Assembly: GCA_910577115.1 (NCBI GenBank)
Contig: CAJTMC010000001.1
Coordinates: forward strand, 1 to 64,000
DNA: 64,000 bases
Direction of reading: 5' to 3'
Origin: an uncultured Lachnospiraceae bacterium
Lineage (GTDB): Bacteria > Bacillota > Clostridia > Lachnospirales > Lachnospiraceae
The notes below the pieces were generated by a model. The model was not told the origin of the DNA. It saw nothing but the letters and a program-made list of their open reading frames with translations, and did no database searches. Positions 7,767-17,492 of this stretch are shown here, piece by piece. Position 1 is the first letter of the stretch. Each line of letters begins with the position of its first letter. A program made the position numbers and the translations under genes.

Positions 7767-9854
7767 TTACATGTCGCTGTCCTCAATCACCAGCGTCTTC
7801 TCCATATTCCGGTAAAGCCGCTGCCGCGAGCAGCAATCCTTTGCGGTCATCCAAAGCTCGTAGGCTCCCGCCGGAAGCGCTCCCTCAAAAATCCAGCTGC
7901 AAAATCCGGTAAGCTCCACGTTGACCTCATCGGGCAAAATTGCCGCCACGTCTTTTCGGTAACGCTTCTGAACAGGCAGCTCCCAAACCTTTCCCTCCCC
8001 GTTTACCAAAAGGATTTTGAACTGATAACGCGCATTATCTACCCCCGGCACGTAAGCCCACCCTTTCATTAAATAATAGGATTTCCTGCGCCCGCCGTTC
8101 TTTGTTATCGCTTTCACAAACTGTTCCTTTCCGCAGTCCTCCACCACAATCATAATCGCATTGTTCATGGTATGAACATCCGGCAGCTTTTTCCCCTCCT
8201 GCAGCATGTCATCACAATCAAACAGATTGACAATCTCATAGCCCTCAAGCCAGCGACAGCCGTACTCCGCCTCCCCATTGTTCATCAGCGTGCCAATAAA
8301 GGGATCCTGCCTGTAAAACCCGACATGCCGCTCATATAGCACTTTTTTCTCTTCCATAAGACGCTTTAATTTTGTTTCGTCCTGCATATCGTCCCCGCGG
8401 CTGAGTGATTCGTGGTGGTACAACACCACATCGTTTCGCTGAACGTTATAAAGCCCTTTCTCACAAAGCCGAAAGCACAAATCCACATCATTGTACGCAA
8501 CGGCAAGCCCCTCAAAAAGACCGCCAAGCGACAGATAAAGCTCCCTGCGCATCATAAGACACGCCGCCGTCACGCCAATCATGTCATAGATAAAACGGTT
8601 TCTTCCATAATAATAGGATACATTATCATCTAATTTTTTTAATTTATGTCCCGGTCCGGAAAGCGTATTGGTGATGCCGACATGCTGAATCAGTGTAGAA
8701 TCCGGATACAACAGCTTTGCCCCCACAGCACCCACATGCTCCTGCGACGCCTGTCCCGCCATTCGCAAAAGCCAGCTGTCCTCCACAGCCTCCATATCGT
8801 CATTCAGCAGCAGAATATATGTTCCTTTCGCTTCCCTGACACCAACATTGCACATCCGTGAAAAATTAAACTCCATTGGAATATAAAGATACGTAAACGG
8901 ACATTCCTGCTTAAAAATTTCAAGCCCTGTACGCACCTGCTTCGTACTGCCGTTGTCTACCACGATAATCTCAAAATTCTTGTATGCCGTATGTGCATAA
9001 ACGGAGCGGATACACTGTTTTAACACGTCCTCATTATCCTTAGATGGTATAATAATACTGACAAGCGGCTCTTCGTCAAACCCGTAGACCGGATAGGAAA
9101 TCCCCGTCTTTTCATCGACAATCTGCTCTCCCTTAAGACCGCGCCTTTCCATTGCCGCCGCCCTGATTCTGTCATAGCTGCCGCCCACACCGATAAAATC
9201 TGTGGAATGCATAAGCTCCTGCTCAATCTCCTCGCGGCTTGTCCCCTTCCTGTACGCATGAAACAGCACCTGCTCAATATGCCCCACAGCTTCCCCTGTC
9301 TCCGTCGCTTTCAAGACAAAATCGTAGAGATTCTTCCTGTAATCATCATCTCCAAGCCATTTCAGGTCTGTAAATGCCGACCGCCTTATCGCAAAGAGAT
9401 TGCCAAAATAAAGGAAAGAAAACAGCGTATCGGGCGACCACATCGGCTTTGTCCAAGGAAAAATGCGGTGCGCACTCTCATTGTCGGCATTCTCACTACT
9501 ATCTGTATCACACAGCTGCCACACATCTTCGTCTGCATACACGACATTCACATCTTTATGGGTGTTAAAATAATCTACAATCTCCCCAAATGCATTGTCC
9601 GCAATTCTTCCATTCCCAGACACAAAAAGCAGAAACTCCTTATTGTAATCACGCAAAGAAAAGTCCCTCTTACAATTTTCCATATAGACAACGCCAAGCA
9701 ACGGATACGACGTCTCATTTCTTCTGTCTGCCGCCTCGTTCTCCTGAATCCACAAAAGATACGGGTCGGTCTGATAACGCAGCGCTTCCTCATACTCAGC
9801 CTTACATCTCTGATATAGTTTTTCCTGTAAAAAACTCTTGATCTTATCAAACAT
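7767..9854 (-). CDS. Large GT2 glycosyltransferase, paralogue of the 3.6-5.8 kb enzyme
   Basis: This 695-residue protein has an N-terminal degenerate GT-like region (VVYADED near 104, PWTKPMWSPDTL near 133) and a complete GT2 domain from about residue 265. That domain carries SIIIPSKDN, NDD at 351-353, AYNDVDLCFRL and HHESLSRGDD. The C-terminal domain of about 160 residues contains a FxGxLPAGxYEL-type beta segment also seen in modified form in its paralogue. I prefer the ATG at 9854, preceded by AAGGAATCAGGA, over the upstream ATG at 9923, which has no Shine-Dalgarno sequence. It follows the methyltransferase/kinase-like gene and precedes the ATPase insert. Its role is most likely polymer chain assembly in the cytoplasm before ABC export. 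Confidence 0.88.
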   Translation of the reverse strand: MFDKIKSFLQEKLYQRCKAEYEEALRYQTDPYLLWIQENEAADRRNETSYPLLGVVYMENCKRDFSLRDYNKEFLLFVSGNGRIADNAFGEIVDYFNTHKDVNVVYADEDVWQLCDTDSSENADNESAHRIFPWTKPMWSPDTLFSFLYFGNLFAIRRSAFTDLKWLGDDDYRKNLYDFVLKATETGEAVGHIEQVLFHAYRKGTSREEIEQELMHSTDFIGVGGSYDRIRAAAMERRGLKGEQIVDEKTGISYPVYGFDEEPLVSIIIPSKDNEDVLKQCIRSVYAHTAYKNFEIIVVDNGSTKQVRTGLEIFKQECPFTYLYIPMEFNFSRMCNVGVREAKGTYILLLNDDMEAVEDSWLLRMAGQASQEHVGAVGAKLLYPDSTLIQHVGITNTLSGPGHKLKKLDDNVSYYYGRNRFIYDMIGVTAACLMMRRELYLSLGGLFEGLAVAYNDVDLCFRLCEKGLYNVQRNDVVLYHHESLSRGDDMQDETKLKRLMEEKKVLYERHVGFYRQDPFIGTLMNNGEAEYGCRWLEGYEIVNLFDCDDMLQEGKKLPDVHTMNNAIMIVVEDCGKEQFVKAITKNGGRRKSYYLMKGWAYVPGVDNARYQFKILLVNGEGKVWELPVQKRYRKDVAAILPDEVNVELTGFCSWIFEGALPAGAYELWMTAKDCCSRQRLYRNMEKTLVIEDSDM

Positions 9855-9948
9855 TCCTGATTCCTTACCTTGTGAGTCCCCCATTGATATTGTCCTGCCT
9901 AATCCACTGATAGCAATGCTCATAACAGGAGCGATTGGTGTTACAATT

Positions 9949-12048
9949 TCAGCCTTTCAGCTTTTGCTTAATAAAACATTTTGTTCTATCCAGTAAATTC
10001 TGTCCGGACGCAGTTTCCACAAGATTTTTTGCGAGAATCTCCGGCAGCTCCATAACCTCCATATCCACATGAAGCAGTCCTCCGCCGGCCACATTGATTG
10101 TGATATTCGGATCTTCACTGTCAAATATCAGACTCCCGCAGGGGTGCCAGCAGCCGTTTGTCTCCATGTCCTCGCCCACATAAAGCTTCTCATTCACCAT
10201 AATGCTGCGGATGCTAACAGTACACATGTTCGAGCATGGATCAATGCGCACGCGCACTGCCTCCTGTGGAAGCTCATATTCTATGCGCAAATCCTTCTGC
10301 ATAACAAAGCAGTCTTTGAGTTTGACCGAATGCTCCTCACAAAAGCCCTCTCCATAGTCAAAATAAAGCTGGGCCACAAATCTTTCGTCCGCATAATGAC
10401 AGTGACCGATCATTCCGTCAAGCTCATATGCGCGGTTTCCGATTAGCTCACGCATTCCGTCTACCGAAACATGATTTCCGCTGATCTCGCTCTGCAGCTC
10501 CTGCTCCTTGCATACCGCCGCATCAATTTCCTCGTCGGTAAGCCCTAATATCTCCTTGAATAAAAGCTCCCTGCATGCCTCTCTGCCCTCACCGCCAAGT
10601 GTATAATTATAAAATGCCCGAAACGCGATATCCTTTGCCGGAACATACTTTTCAAACGTCCATTCATAGTCAATGACATGCCATTTGTCACCGTCCACAA
10701 GGATATTCGGGAAAATAAAATCAATATTGGAAACCGACTGCTGTTCGTCCTCGCCGTAGCGGAGCCATTCCATATATTCATCGACAAGCGCCCGAAATCC
10801 TTCCATATCTGCCCTGCTTAAACACTCGTCAAGCATCGCCTCGAATGTAATGCCGTTGCAGTATTCAAATACAAGCCCGTTTTCAACATTACCGTCCTTT
10901 TCGCTGCACTTGTTCATCTCGATTTTCGTTCCCTCATAACGCTTTGCCAAAAGCGCATACGCCTTTTGCGTATTCTGCATATGCCCGTATGCTGCCGCCG
11001 TATGCGGGATTTTTTCAACCTGTATCTGTTCGGGCGCACGCTGCACCATCTTCGTCTGAATCGCCCACTTCGGCGCTCTGTCGTTCGAAAATTTGGTATA
11101 GATGACGTCCGGCGCCGCGCCTGCAACGAGAAGGTAAGAATTGGAAAAAAGCGGAAATTCTTTTTCCGCTATAATTTCGTCAAACACCTGCTTTTCGTCG
11201 AACAAAAGAACCCGCTCGCGGTCAAAATTCCTAAGATTGTTAGAAAGCTCACCCTTCTTTGGCAGATAACGGTCAGAATAAACCGTCGTCATAAATTTAT
11301 AATCGGGATACGGATAATAGAACGAATACTCGCGAATTCCCACACGCTCCATAATGCATTCCAGCCCGCGCCTTGTAAAGGTTCTCGCCGATCCACCCGC
11401 ATGATACCCCTCAAGTCCCGAAAAATAGGTGCCAAGATGATCCTCGCGGCAGCCCGCCCAGTACTTCAATCCGAACTTATTTTCGATTGCTATAATCAGT
11501 CTGCCATCCTCTTTCCTATGACGGTTGCAGATCCGCATAAAATCCTCGTATGGCGTATCCCCGCCAATATAAGCCTGCCCGTACTCAAATACGCCAATCA
11601 GCAGCACACAGTCAAAATCCTCGTCCAAGTGCGGCTCAATGTCCTGAAAATTTCCGACTTTAATCGTAATATTGTCATACTCCTTGTTTCTGTGCGCATT
11701 CACAAGGCTGCGCTTTTTCGACAAATCAATGCATGTAACGCTCCCCGCGCGTCTTGCAAGCGCCCCCGTAATCGCACCGCAGCCGGAACCGATTTCAAGC
11801 ACCTTGTCCGTCTTTTTGAATGGAAGCCAGTCAATGATATTCGTGCGAAACGGTGAAAGATGATAAAAAACAGGCCAGCTCTTCTGCTCGGCAATGATCC
11901 GCGGAAATTCGGAAGGCGGATTCTTTTTCGCAATATCAAGCAGCACGTCCTCAATCGCACCATCCGAATAAAGATCCTCGCCAGAATAATCTGTCAAATC
12001 CAGTGTAACACTGCCAACCGTTTCCCTGTCTGTCATAAGAATAACCAT
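9949..12048 (-). CDS. WbdD-like methyltransferase / kinase-like chain-end protein
   Basis: This 699-residue protein starts with a class I SAM methyltransferase domain (about 60-250; motif I VLEIGSGCG at 83-91, acidic CIDLS near 107). A protein-kinase/APH-like region follows (about 330-500), with VFEYCNG near 394, a catalytic-loop-like NIDFIFPNIL at 441-450 and the metal site DYEW at 460-463. A coiled or beta C-terminal part ends it. The order methyltransferase then kinase, directly beside Wzt with a polymer-binding domain and Wzm, matches E. coli O9a WbdD, which caps and so limits the length of ABC-exported glycan. The catalytic-loop Asp is not in a standard HxD context, so kinase activity is uncertain. 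The first ATG (12048) lies too close to AAAGGAG; the ATG at 12036 is an alternative start. Confidence 0.82.
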   Translation of the reverse strand: MVILMTDRETVGSVTLDLTDYSGEDLYSDGAIEDVLLDIAKKNPPSEFPRIIAEQKSWPVFYHLSPFRTNIIDWLPFKKTDKVLEIGSGCGAITGALARRAGSVTCIDLSKKRSLVNAHRNKEYDNITIKVGNFQDIEPHLDEDFDCVLLIGVFEYGQAYIGGDTPYEDFMRICNRHRKEDGRLIIAIENKFGLKYWAGCREDHLGTYFSGLEGYHAGGSARTFTRRGLECIMERVGIREYSFYYPYPDYKFMTTVYSDRYLPKKGELSNNLRNFDRERVLLFDEKQVFDEIIAEKEFPLFSNSYLLVAGAAPDVIYTKFSNDRAPKWAIQTKMVQRAPEQIQVEKIPHTAAAYGHMQNTQKAYALLAKRYEGTKIEMNKCSEKDGNVENGLVFEYCNGITFEAMLDECLSRADMEGFRALVDEYMEWLRYGEDEQQSVSNIDFIFPNILVDGDKWHVIDYEWTFEKYVPAKDIAFRAFYNYTLGGEGREACRELLFKEILGLTDEEIDAAVCKEQELQSEISGNHVSVDGMRELIGNRAYELDGMIGHCHYADERFVAQLYFDYGEGFCEEHSVKLKDCFVMQKDLRIEYELPQEAVRVRIDPCSNMCTVSIRSIMVNEKLYVGEDMETNGCWHPCGSLIFDSEDPNITINVAGGGLLHVDMEVMELPEILAKNLVETASGQNLLDRTKCFIKQKLKG

Positions 12049-12144
12049 GCTCCTTTCCCAACCTGCGATATTTGTAACTGCAAGACACCTCTAATATTTT
12101 TTCCCACGCGCAGCGAGCCAAGCAGATGCTTACAGATATTTGAC

Positions 12145-13482
12145 TTATTTCGCGTCCGTCACTGTCACCTTTGAGTCCATGTCATAATAGCCTACGGTAT
12201 CCTTGTCCGAAATCACCGTCACGTCAAGCGCATCATAAAGCCTGTGATAAACCTGAAAATCGTTTCCATTGTAGCCGGTAACGCCAAAGGATATCAGATA
12301 CGAGCCGCCCTGAAGCGACATCTTTTGGGTAAAGCTGACTTCCTTTACGGCACCCGCCTGCACCGGCTCCAAAAACGCTTTCTCAAACATCGTGTTTGTG
12401 CCTGTAATCTCCGTACCCTTCGCCGTTTTTATCGAAAACGCGAAAATCGGCGCAGGCAGATCACTGTTGAACCGCACCCGCATGTGAATGCCAAATTCCG
12501 CACCCTTAATAATCGCATTCGTGCGTGTACCGCGGTCGTCCAAGATGTAAAATTCCTCAATCTCCGCCTCCTGCGTGCCGTACTCCAGCGTTTTCACAGC
12601 GTCCGCAGACCCCTTCTTTTTCGCCGCAATGTCTTTTTGTACCGCCTCCTGCACCTGCGCGTCATTTAAAAGACTCTGCTCCGACTTTGACGCGGGTAAT
12701 TCATACTGCCCTACCAAAACACGTTTAAAATCGTCAATCATTTCCTTTGGCGCGCCCTCACCCAGCTTAATCCCCTGATTTAAGAGAATTACCCTGTCGC
12801 AATACTTTGCAATGCTGCTCAAATCATGGCTCACGATCATAATCGTCTTACCCATTTTTTTAAATTCTTCAAATTTGTGGTAACACTTTGCCTGAAAAAA
12901 CACATCACCGACAGAAAGCGCCTCATCAACAATCAAAATCTCCGGATCAATGTTGATTGCCACAGAAAAAGCAAGACGCACAAACATTCCGCTCGAATAG
13001 GTTTTGACAGGCTGGTACACATAGTCACCGATATCCGCAAAGTCAAGAATATCCTGCATTCTCGCTTCGATCTCCTGTTCCGTAAAGCCGTTCATCGTGC
13101 CGTTTAGATAAATATTCTCCATTCCCGAATATTCCTGATTAAATCCCGCTCCCAGCTCAAGCAGGGCGGAAATTCTGCCGTTAACCTTCACGTTTCCGCT
13201 TGTCGGATTAAGAACACCTGTTATTATTTTTAGAATTGTCGATTTACCGGAGCCGTTTGTGCCGATAATGCCGACACACTCGCCCTGCTTCACGTCAAAG
13301 CTCACGTCGGAAAGCGCAAAATGCTCTGTGTACTTTTTCTTTTTGGTCAGCCCCAAAGCCTCAAACATTCTGTCCTTTGGCTTATCGTAAAGCTTATATA
13401 CCTTGCATACCTTTTCGACTGCAATTGCAGCATCAGCCGGATCCGCAGTTGATGCTGCAGTCTGCTCTTTGTTTTCTCCCAT
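12145..13482 (-). CDS. wzt: O-antigen/teichoic-acid type ABC exporter ATPase with C-terminal glycan-binding domain (Wzt-like)
   Basis: This 445-residue protein has an ABC nucleotide-binding domain (about 20-255) with Walker A GTNGSGKST at 74-82, signature YSSGM at 162-166, Walker B LIVDEA at 183-188 and SHDL at 218-221. A linker leads to a C-terminal beta-sandwich (about 300-445) typical of Wzt proteins that recognise the finished, capped polymer. TagH-type ATPases of Gram-positives normally have a different extension, so this is the O-antigen-like version. It follows the permease gene after 75 bp and precedes the WbdD-like gene, so exporter and chain terminator are encoded together. It acts at the inner face of the membrane. 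Confidence 0.93.
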   Translation of the reverse strand: MGENKEQTAASTADPADAAIAVEKVCKVYKLYDKPKDRMFEALGLTKKKKYTEHFALSDVSFDVKQGECVGIIGTNGSGKSTILKIITGVLNPTSGNVKVNGRISALLELGAGFNQEYSGMENIYLNGTMNGFTEQEIEARMQDILDFADIGDYVYQPVKTYSSGMFVRLAFSVAINIDPEILIVDEALSVGDVFFQAKCYHKFEEFKKMGKTIMIVSHDLSSIAKYCDRVILLNQGIKLGEGAPKEMIDDFKRVLVGQYELPASKSEQSLLNDAQVQEAVQKDIAAKKKGSADAVKTLEYGTQEAEIEEFYILDDRGTRTNAIIKGAEFGIHMRVRFNSDLPAPIFAFSIKTAKGTEITGTNTMFEKAFLEPVQAGAVKEVSFTQKMSLQGGSYLISFGVTGYNGNDFQVYHRLYDALDVTVISDKDTVGYYDMDSKVTVTDAK

Positions 13483-13557
13483 GAATTAAAGCCTCTTTCA
13501 TTCAAATCCAATTGGATTTTGCTATAAGATTTTACTCCAAAATTTTCCTGTCGAAAT

Positions 13558-14382
13558 TTATAAGACATCTGCAAAATGTACCTTCAGCCTGCGGAATATA
13601 TGCGCTCCGAGGAAAAACAGCAGCGCTGTGAGCACCCAAAAGCCGACAGTCGCTCCCATATCCTCCCAAAACCATGTGCGCCCAAACATGGCATTTCGAT
13701 AGCCGTTTACAATATAAAAAACCGGATTCCACCTCAATATTCTTTGCAGCAGCGGATTTTGGTCAAGATATGAGATATTCCACAAGATCGGCGTCGCCCA
13801 CATTCCGACCTGTAAAGCAATATTAATAATCTGCAGCAAATCCCTGAAAAAAATGACAATCGCACAGGTACTGTAACTCAGGGCAAGAGCGAGCATAAAT
13901 ACACAGAATGTATAATACAAAATCTGAATCAGATAAATTTCGGGCTTATAGCCGTAGATAAAGTACAACACCAGCATAAAGCATACAAAAAAGAGATGTG
14001 TAAACAACGCCGCAATCAGCTTTACAATCGGTATAATGCTGATCTTAAAGACGACCTTCTTTACAAGATAACTGTACTCTATCAAAGAAGTCGTACCATT
14101 ATTCAACGCCTCGTTGAAATAAAACCAAGGCACCAGGCCTGCCGTCAGCCAAAGTACATACGGCGCCTCCACTCCCGTAGTCAACAGCTCTTTCTTGTCC
14201 GCCATCATAATATGCCCAAACACAAACCAGTATAGCAAAACCGTCACAACAGGCTGCGTAAACGCCCATACACGCCCAAGATACGAGCCTGCATACCGGT
14301 TTTTAAAGTCATTTTTCGCAAGCTTCCAAATCAGCCTTCGCGACTGCCAGAGCTCTGCCGGAAGCAAAAACAGCTTTTTCAT
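13558..14382 (-). CDS. wzm: Polysaccharide ABC exporter permease (Wzm/TagG-like)
   Basis: This 274-residue integral membrane protein has about six hydrophobic helices and an N-terminal amphipathic segment (RRLIWKLAKNDFKNRYAGS), the pattern of ABC-2 polysaccharide and teichoic acid permeases. The conserved NPVFYIVNGYRNAMFG near the last helices is also typical. I start at the ATG at 14382, which has GGAG seven bases upstream, rather than the in-frame TTG at 14403. It pairs with the Wzt-like ATPase downstream and should move undecaprenyl-linked polymer across the membrane. Confidence 0.92.
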   Translation of the reverse strand: MKKLFLLPAELWQSRRLIWKLAKNDFKNRYAGSYLGRVWAFTQPVVTVLLYWFVFGHIMMADKKELLTTGVEAPYVLWLTAGLVPWFYFNEALNNGTTSLIEYSYLVKKVVFKISIIPIVKLIAALFTHLFFVCFMLVLYFIYGYKPEIYLIQILYYTFCVFMLALALSYSTCAIVIFFRDLLQIINIALQVGMWATPILWNISYLDQNPLLQRILRWNPVFYIVNGYRNAMFGRTWFWEDMGATVGFWVLTALLFFLGAHIFRRLKVHFADVL

Positions 14383-14471
14383 AATACTCTCCATTCTTGC
14401 CAAAATCTGCGAATTCTTGACAGCGAAAAGCGTAAGCTTTTTGATGTATGCATCGCAAGCGCAAATTTGCT

Positions 14472-14494
14472 GTGTGAAATCTTTGATTTCACAC
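14472..14494 (-). repeat. Hairpin of the AGTGTGAAA intergenic repeat family, copy 1
   Basis: A 10-bp perfect stem (GTGTGAAATC / GATTTCACAC) with a 3-base loop touches the rfbC stop codon. It is followed on the minus strand by AGCAAATTTG. Related sequence recurs at about 15110-15160 and 38160-38200. It lacks a clean T-run, so termination is doubtful; an RNA-processing or stability element is possible. Confidence 0.55.
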
Positions 14495-15075
14495 TATTTC
14501 CCCGTAAATTCTTTTATAGACCCCCACCTTTGATCCTTATCCGACAACGTCAGCTCCATACCTTCGGGAATCGGCCATTCCACGCCAATCTCCGGATCGC
14601 TCCACAAAAGACCGCCCTCGTCGTTCGGGTGGTAAAAGTCCGTACACTTGTAGCAGAATTCCGCATAATCCGACAATACCAAAAATCCGTGTGCAAAATT
14701 CTTCGGAATAAAAAACTGCTTTTTGTTCTCCTCCGACAGCAATACCCCGTACCACTTTCCGTATGTCTTAGATCCCTTGCGCAAATCTACCGCTACGTCA
14801 AACACCTCGCCGCGCACCGCACGCACAAGCTTGTCCTGCGGAAACTCCTTCTGAAAATGAAGTCCACGCAGCACCCCCTTTTTTGACGCTGACTGATTGT
14901 CCTGCACAAATACCTGATCAATCCCTGCCGCCTTAAAATCATTGTAATTGTAGGTTTCCATAAAATAACCCCTGTTATCTCCAAACACCTGCGGCGTAAT
15001 CACCTTTAAGCCTTCAATCACAATCTCCTCACCGCTGACATTCACAATACATTCTTCTACTGTAATCTTTCCCAT
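14494..15075 (-). CDS. rfbC: dTDP-4-dehydrorhamnose 3,5-epimerase
   Basis: A 193-residue cupin-fold epimerase (RmlC) converting dTDP-4-keto-6-deoxyglucose to dTDP-4-keto-rhamnose. Visible family signatures are FGDNRGYFMETYN, the catalytic-histidine motif KGVLRGLHFQ, and FFIPKNFAHGFLVLSD, with length as usual for RmlC. I start at 15075, where AAAGG lies seven bases upstream of ATG; longer in-frame starts lack a site. It sits in the same transcription direction as rfbA and rfbB, separated from them by a GH25 gene. The final reductase, rfbD/rmlD, is not found nearby, so the end sugar may not be rhamnose unless rfbD is elsewhere. Confidence 0.95.
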   Translation of the reverse strand: MGKITVEECIVNVSGEEIVIEGLKVITPQVFGDNRGYFMETYNYNDFKAAGIDQVFVQDNQSASKKGVLRGLHFQKEFPQDKLVRAVRGEVFDVAVDLRKGSKTYGKWYGVLLSEENKKQFFIPKNFAHGFLVLSDYAEFCYKCTDFYHPNDEGGLLWSDPEIGVEWPIPEGMELTLSDKDQRWGSIKEFTGK

Positions 15076-15109
15076 TTTTACGCCTTTACTCCTTTCTCGG
15101 CCTGCAAAT

Positions 15110-15160
15110 TTATGCCCGAAGCACAAATGATTTATTTTTCACACTTGCTCCCTTCCAAAA
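15110..15160 (-). repeat. AGTGTGAAA intergenic repeat family, copy 2
   Basis: On the minus strand this gap between the GH25 and rfbC genes reads GGGAGCAAGTGTGAAAAATAA and ends ATAAATTTGC. It shares GGGAG-N2-AGTGTGAAAAATAA with copy 3 near 38160-38200, and the AGTGTGAAA and AAATTT blocks with copy 1. The hairpin arm is less perfect here. Function unknown. Confidence 0.45.
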
Positions 15161-15168
15161 GCAAAAAT

Positions 15169-16470
15169 TTAATCAATCCCCAAATAACTTATGTTCAAAT
15201 CCACGCGCCCTTCAATGCCTGCAACAGAACCGCTGGAAGTATACTGCCACATATCATAATGACCGTCATACTCCGGCGTCTGCCTGTACTCGGCAAGCCA
15301 TATCTTTTGACCGTTTAATTCGTCCCTGTTGAGATTGTTTAAGTACCAGTTCCTGCTCGCGTACACGCCCGCAGTCATTTTTGCATTTTCAATGGTCTTG
15401 CAGAACGCGTTCACCACCGCAGTTCTTGTGCCCGGATCAAGGTTATCCGCTCTTCCGTTTCCGCCTGCACCCTCTGTATCGATAAAGACAGGATAATCCA
15501 GCTTTGTATCGCCCAAAAGCGACACAACCATACTCGCTTCCTCCACAGCCTCAACCAAATCAACCGCCTGCGTAAAGAAGTACACGCCGACCTTGATGCC
15601 CGCCTTCTTTGCGCCTTCAAGATTCTTAAAGAAATACGGGTCTTCCACCAGCCAGCCCGACGTCGAGCCTCGATATCCGCAGCGGATAATGGCAAAATCC
15701 ACGCCCTCCGCCTTCACGATATCCCAGTCGATTTCCTTGTTCCACTTCGATACGTCAATGCCAAGCGCTACCGCGTTCTCGCGCTCCTCCTCAATGTCAA
15801 GCAGCGCCGTATACTGTGTGTCGTCCTCGTCCATGCTGTCGATTTCTTCATTCTCCGTATCATCCTTTGCCACGTCAATCTCATCTTCGGAATGCACGAA
15901 AAATTCAATATCGTCAATGACCGTATAAGACACAATCGACTTCACGCGCACGTTGACCGGCGTTGCGGGAACGTCATAGCCCTCCAGCGCATTCAGCGAT
16001 ACCTTATATTCTCCCGGCTTAATATCCGAAATACGGATAACGCCGTCCTTGTCCTCATCGACATATGCGCCCGTATCCTCCACAACCACCGTAAATTCCT
16101 GCCCGATGACCACATCGCCCTTGTCGTCAGTCACCTTTACACGAATGTCACGCTCCACAGAACTTGCAAGCAGCGTAAGCGTTTTCACCGGATTTCCGTT
16201 TTCGTCCATCTGCGTTTCATTCTCCGCATTTGAGGGAACATCTTGGTCAAAAAATTCATCGTCTCTTAAAAATGCCGACAAATCAGCGCCGCTTACCCTG
16301 CCGTCCTCCTCAATTTGGGAAGATGAATTCCCTGCCGTATGATTTCCGCCATTTTTATTATCGCCTCCGCCCGTAAGCGTCTGATAATTGACCGCCACAA
16401 CTGCCCCCATTACGGCAATCATGGAGCAAAGCACAATAAATATGGCAATTCGTTTTGCTTTAGAGTCCAT
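15169..16470 (-). CDS. Membrane-anchored GH25 lysozyme-like muramidase
   Basis: This 433-residue protein has a single N-terminal membrane segment (about 7-28) as anchor and a low-complexity linker. A small SpaA/prealbumin-like beta domain follows (about 105-195, with [15 protein letters not shown]), then an acidic spacer and a GH25 domain (about 235-433). Catalytic-site motifs are GIDVSKWN at the start of the barrel and FIDTEG (DxE) near 330. GH25 enzymes cut the MurNAc-GlcNAc bond of peptidoglycan outside the cell. It overlaps rfbA by 11 bp, so it is co-translated with sugar-nucleotide genes; local wall opening or polymer attachment is a likely job. The ATG at 16470 is preceded by AGAGG. The architecture is a shorter version of the 18.8-22.3 kb protein. 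Confidence 0.9.
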   Translation of the reverse strand: MDSKAKRIAIFIVLCSMIAVMGAVVAVNYQTLTGGGDNKNGGNHTAGNSSSQIEEDGRVSGADLSAFLRDDEFFDQDVPSNAENETQMDENGNPVKTLTLLASSVERDIRVKVTDDKGDVVIGQEFTVVVEDTGAYVDEDKDGVIRISDIKPGEYKVSLNALEGYDVPATPVNVRVKSIVSYTVIDDIEFFVHSEDEIDVAKDDTENEEIDSMDEDDTQYTALLDIEEERENAVALGIDVSKWNKEIDWDIVKAEGVDFAIIRCGYRGSTSGWLVEDPYFFKNLEGAKKAGIKVGVYFFTQAVDLVEAVEEASMVVSLLGDTKLDYPVFIDTEGAGGNGRADNLDPGTRTAVVNAFCKTIENAKMTAGVYASRNWYLNNLNRDELNGQKIWLAEYRQTPEYDGHYDMWQYTSSGSVAGIEGRVDLNISYLGID

Positions 16471-17329
16471 TTGCAACCTCTACCAGATAGTTCCCGTATT
16501 CTGTCTTCATAAGCGGCTCAGCAAGCTTTAACAGCTGCTCCTTTGTGATAAAACCTCTCTTGTATGCAATCTCCTCAATACATGAAATATATAATCCCTG
16601 CCGTTTTTGGAATGCGCACACAAAATCGGACGCATCAAGCAGCGAGTCATGATTTCCCGTATCAAGCCACGCAAATCCACGCCCCATTGTCTCCACCGAG
16701 AGCGTGCCGCGCCGTAAATACTCGTTGTTAATACTTGTAATCTCAATTTCTCCTCTTGCCGAAGGCTTTACGTTTTTCGCAATCTCCACCACGTCATTGT
16801 CATAGAAATAAAGTCCCGGAACGGCATAGTTGCTCTTTGGATTTTCAGGCTTCTCCTCTATTGAGATTGCCTTTCCATGCTCGTCGAACTCCACAACACC
16901 GTACTCTCTGGGATCCCTGACATAATATCCGAAAATGGTCGCGCCGCTCTCCTTTGCAGCAACCCTCTGCAGCAGCTTGGAAAAGCTCTGTCCATAGAAG
17001 ATATTATCCCCAAGTACAAGCGCCACAGAATCCCCACCGATAAAATCCGCGCCGATAATAAAGGCGTCTGCAAGGCCTCTTGGCTGTTCCTGCACTGCAT
17101 ACTGCATATTCAGCCCAAGCTGCTCCCCTGTCCCGAAAAGTTCCTCGAATACGGGCAAATCTCTTGGCGTCGAAATAATTAAAATATCCCGAATCCCTGC
17201 AAGCATCAGCGTTGATAAGGGATAATAAATCATCGGTTTATCATAGACCGGCATAATCTGCTTTGAGATTGCCTTTGTAAGCGGATACAGTCTGGTGCCG
17301 GAACCGCCTGCTAAAATAATTCCTTTCAT
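16460..17329 (-). CDS. rfbA: Glucose-1-phosphate thymidylyltransferase
   Basis: A 289-residue RmlA that makes dTDP-glucose from glucose-1-phosphate and dTTP. The N-terminal nucleotide-binding loop [33 protein letters not shown], the metal/substrate region [10 protein letters not shown] and [17 protein letters not shown] are all present. The ATG at 17329 has GGAGG five bases upstream, so the longer reading from 17341 is not used. It supplies the nucleotide sugar for RfbB upstream and RfbC downstream. Hairpins in the gap to rfbB suggest that its mRNA level is set separately. Confidence 0.97.
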   Translation of the reverse strand: MKGIILAGGSGTRLYPLTKAISKQIMPVYDKPMIYYPLSTLMLAGIRDILIISTPRDLPVFEELFGTGEQLGLNMQYAVQEQPRGLADAFIIGADFIGGDSVALVLGDNIFYGQSFSKLLQRVAAKESGATIFGYYVRDPREYGVVEFDEHGKAISIEEKPENPKSNYAVPGLYFYDNDVVEIAKNVKPSARGEIEITSINNEYLRRGTLSVETMGRGFAWLDTGNHDSLLDASDFVCAFQKRQGLYISCIEEIAYKRGFITKEQLLKLAEPLMKTEYGNYLVEVANGL

Positions 17330-17357
17330 AGTTACCTCCAATTCTATCGTAATCTAC

Positions 17358-17444
17358 GAAGAACGTTGCCTTTACGTTCTTCCGCGTGAAGTTTTAGAAT
17401 TTCTTAGTCTGTGTCTTTTGCAGGCTTAGAAATTCTCTTCACGC
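17358..17444 (-). repeat. Two consecutive intergenic hairpins upstream of rfbA
   Basis: GAAGAACG/CGTTCTTC pairs across 17358-17382. A longer hairpin lies at 17384-17444 (outer stem GCGTGAAG/CTTCACGC, inner AGAATTTC/GAAATTCT-like pairing and a CTTAG-x-CTG core). The core resembles the hairpin at 18781-18811. They occupy the rfbA leader, after the rfbB terminator. Confidence 0.55.
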
Positions 17445-17458
17445 TGAGAACGCAGAAA

Positions 17459-17481
17459 AGAATGTCGTCTTTTGACATTCT
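17459..17481 (-). terminator. Hairpin terminator after rfbB
   Basis: Perfect stem AGAATGTC-loop-GACATTCT followed on the minus strand by TTTCTG, starting 12 bases past the rfbB stop. The T-tract is short, so read-through into rfbA is likely. Confidence 0.6.
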
Positions 17482-17492
17482 TTCTGTTATTT

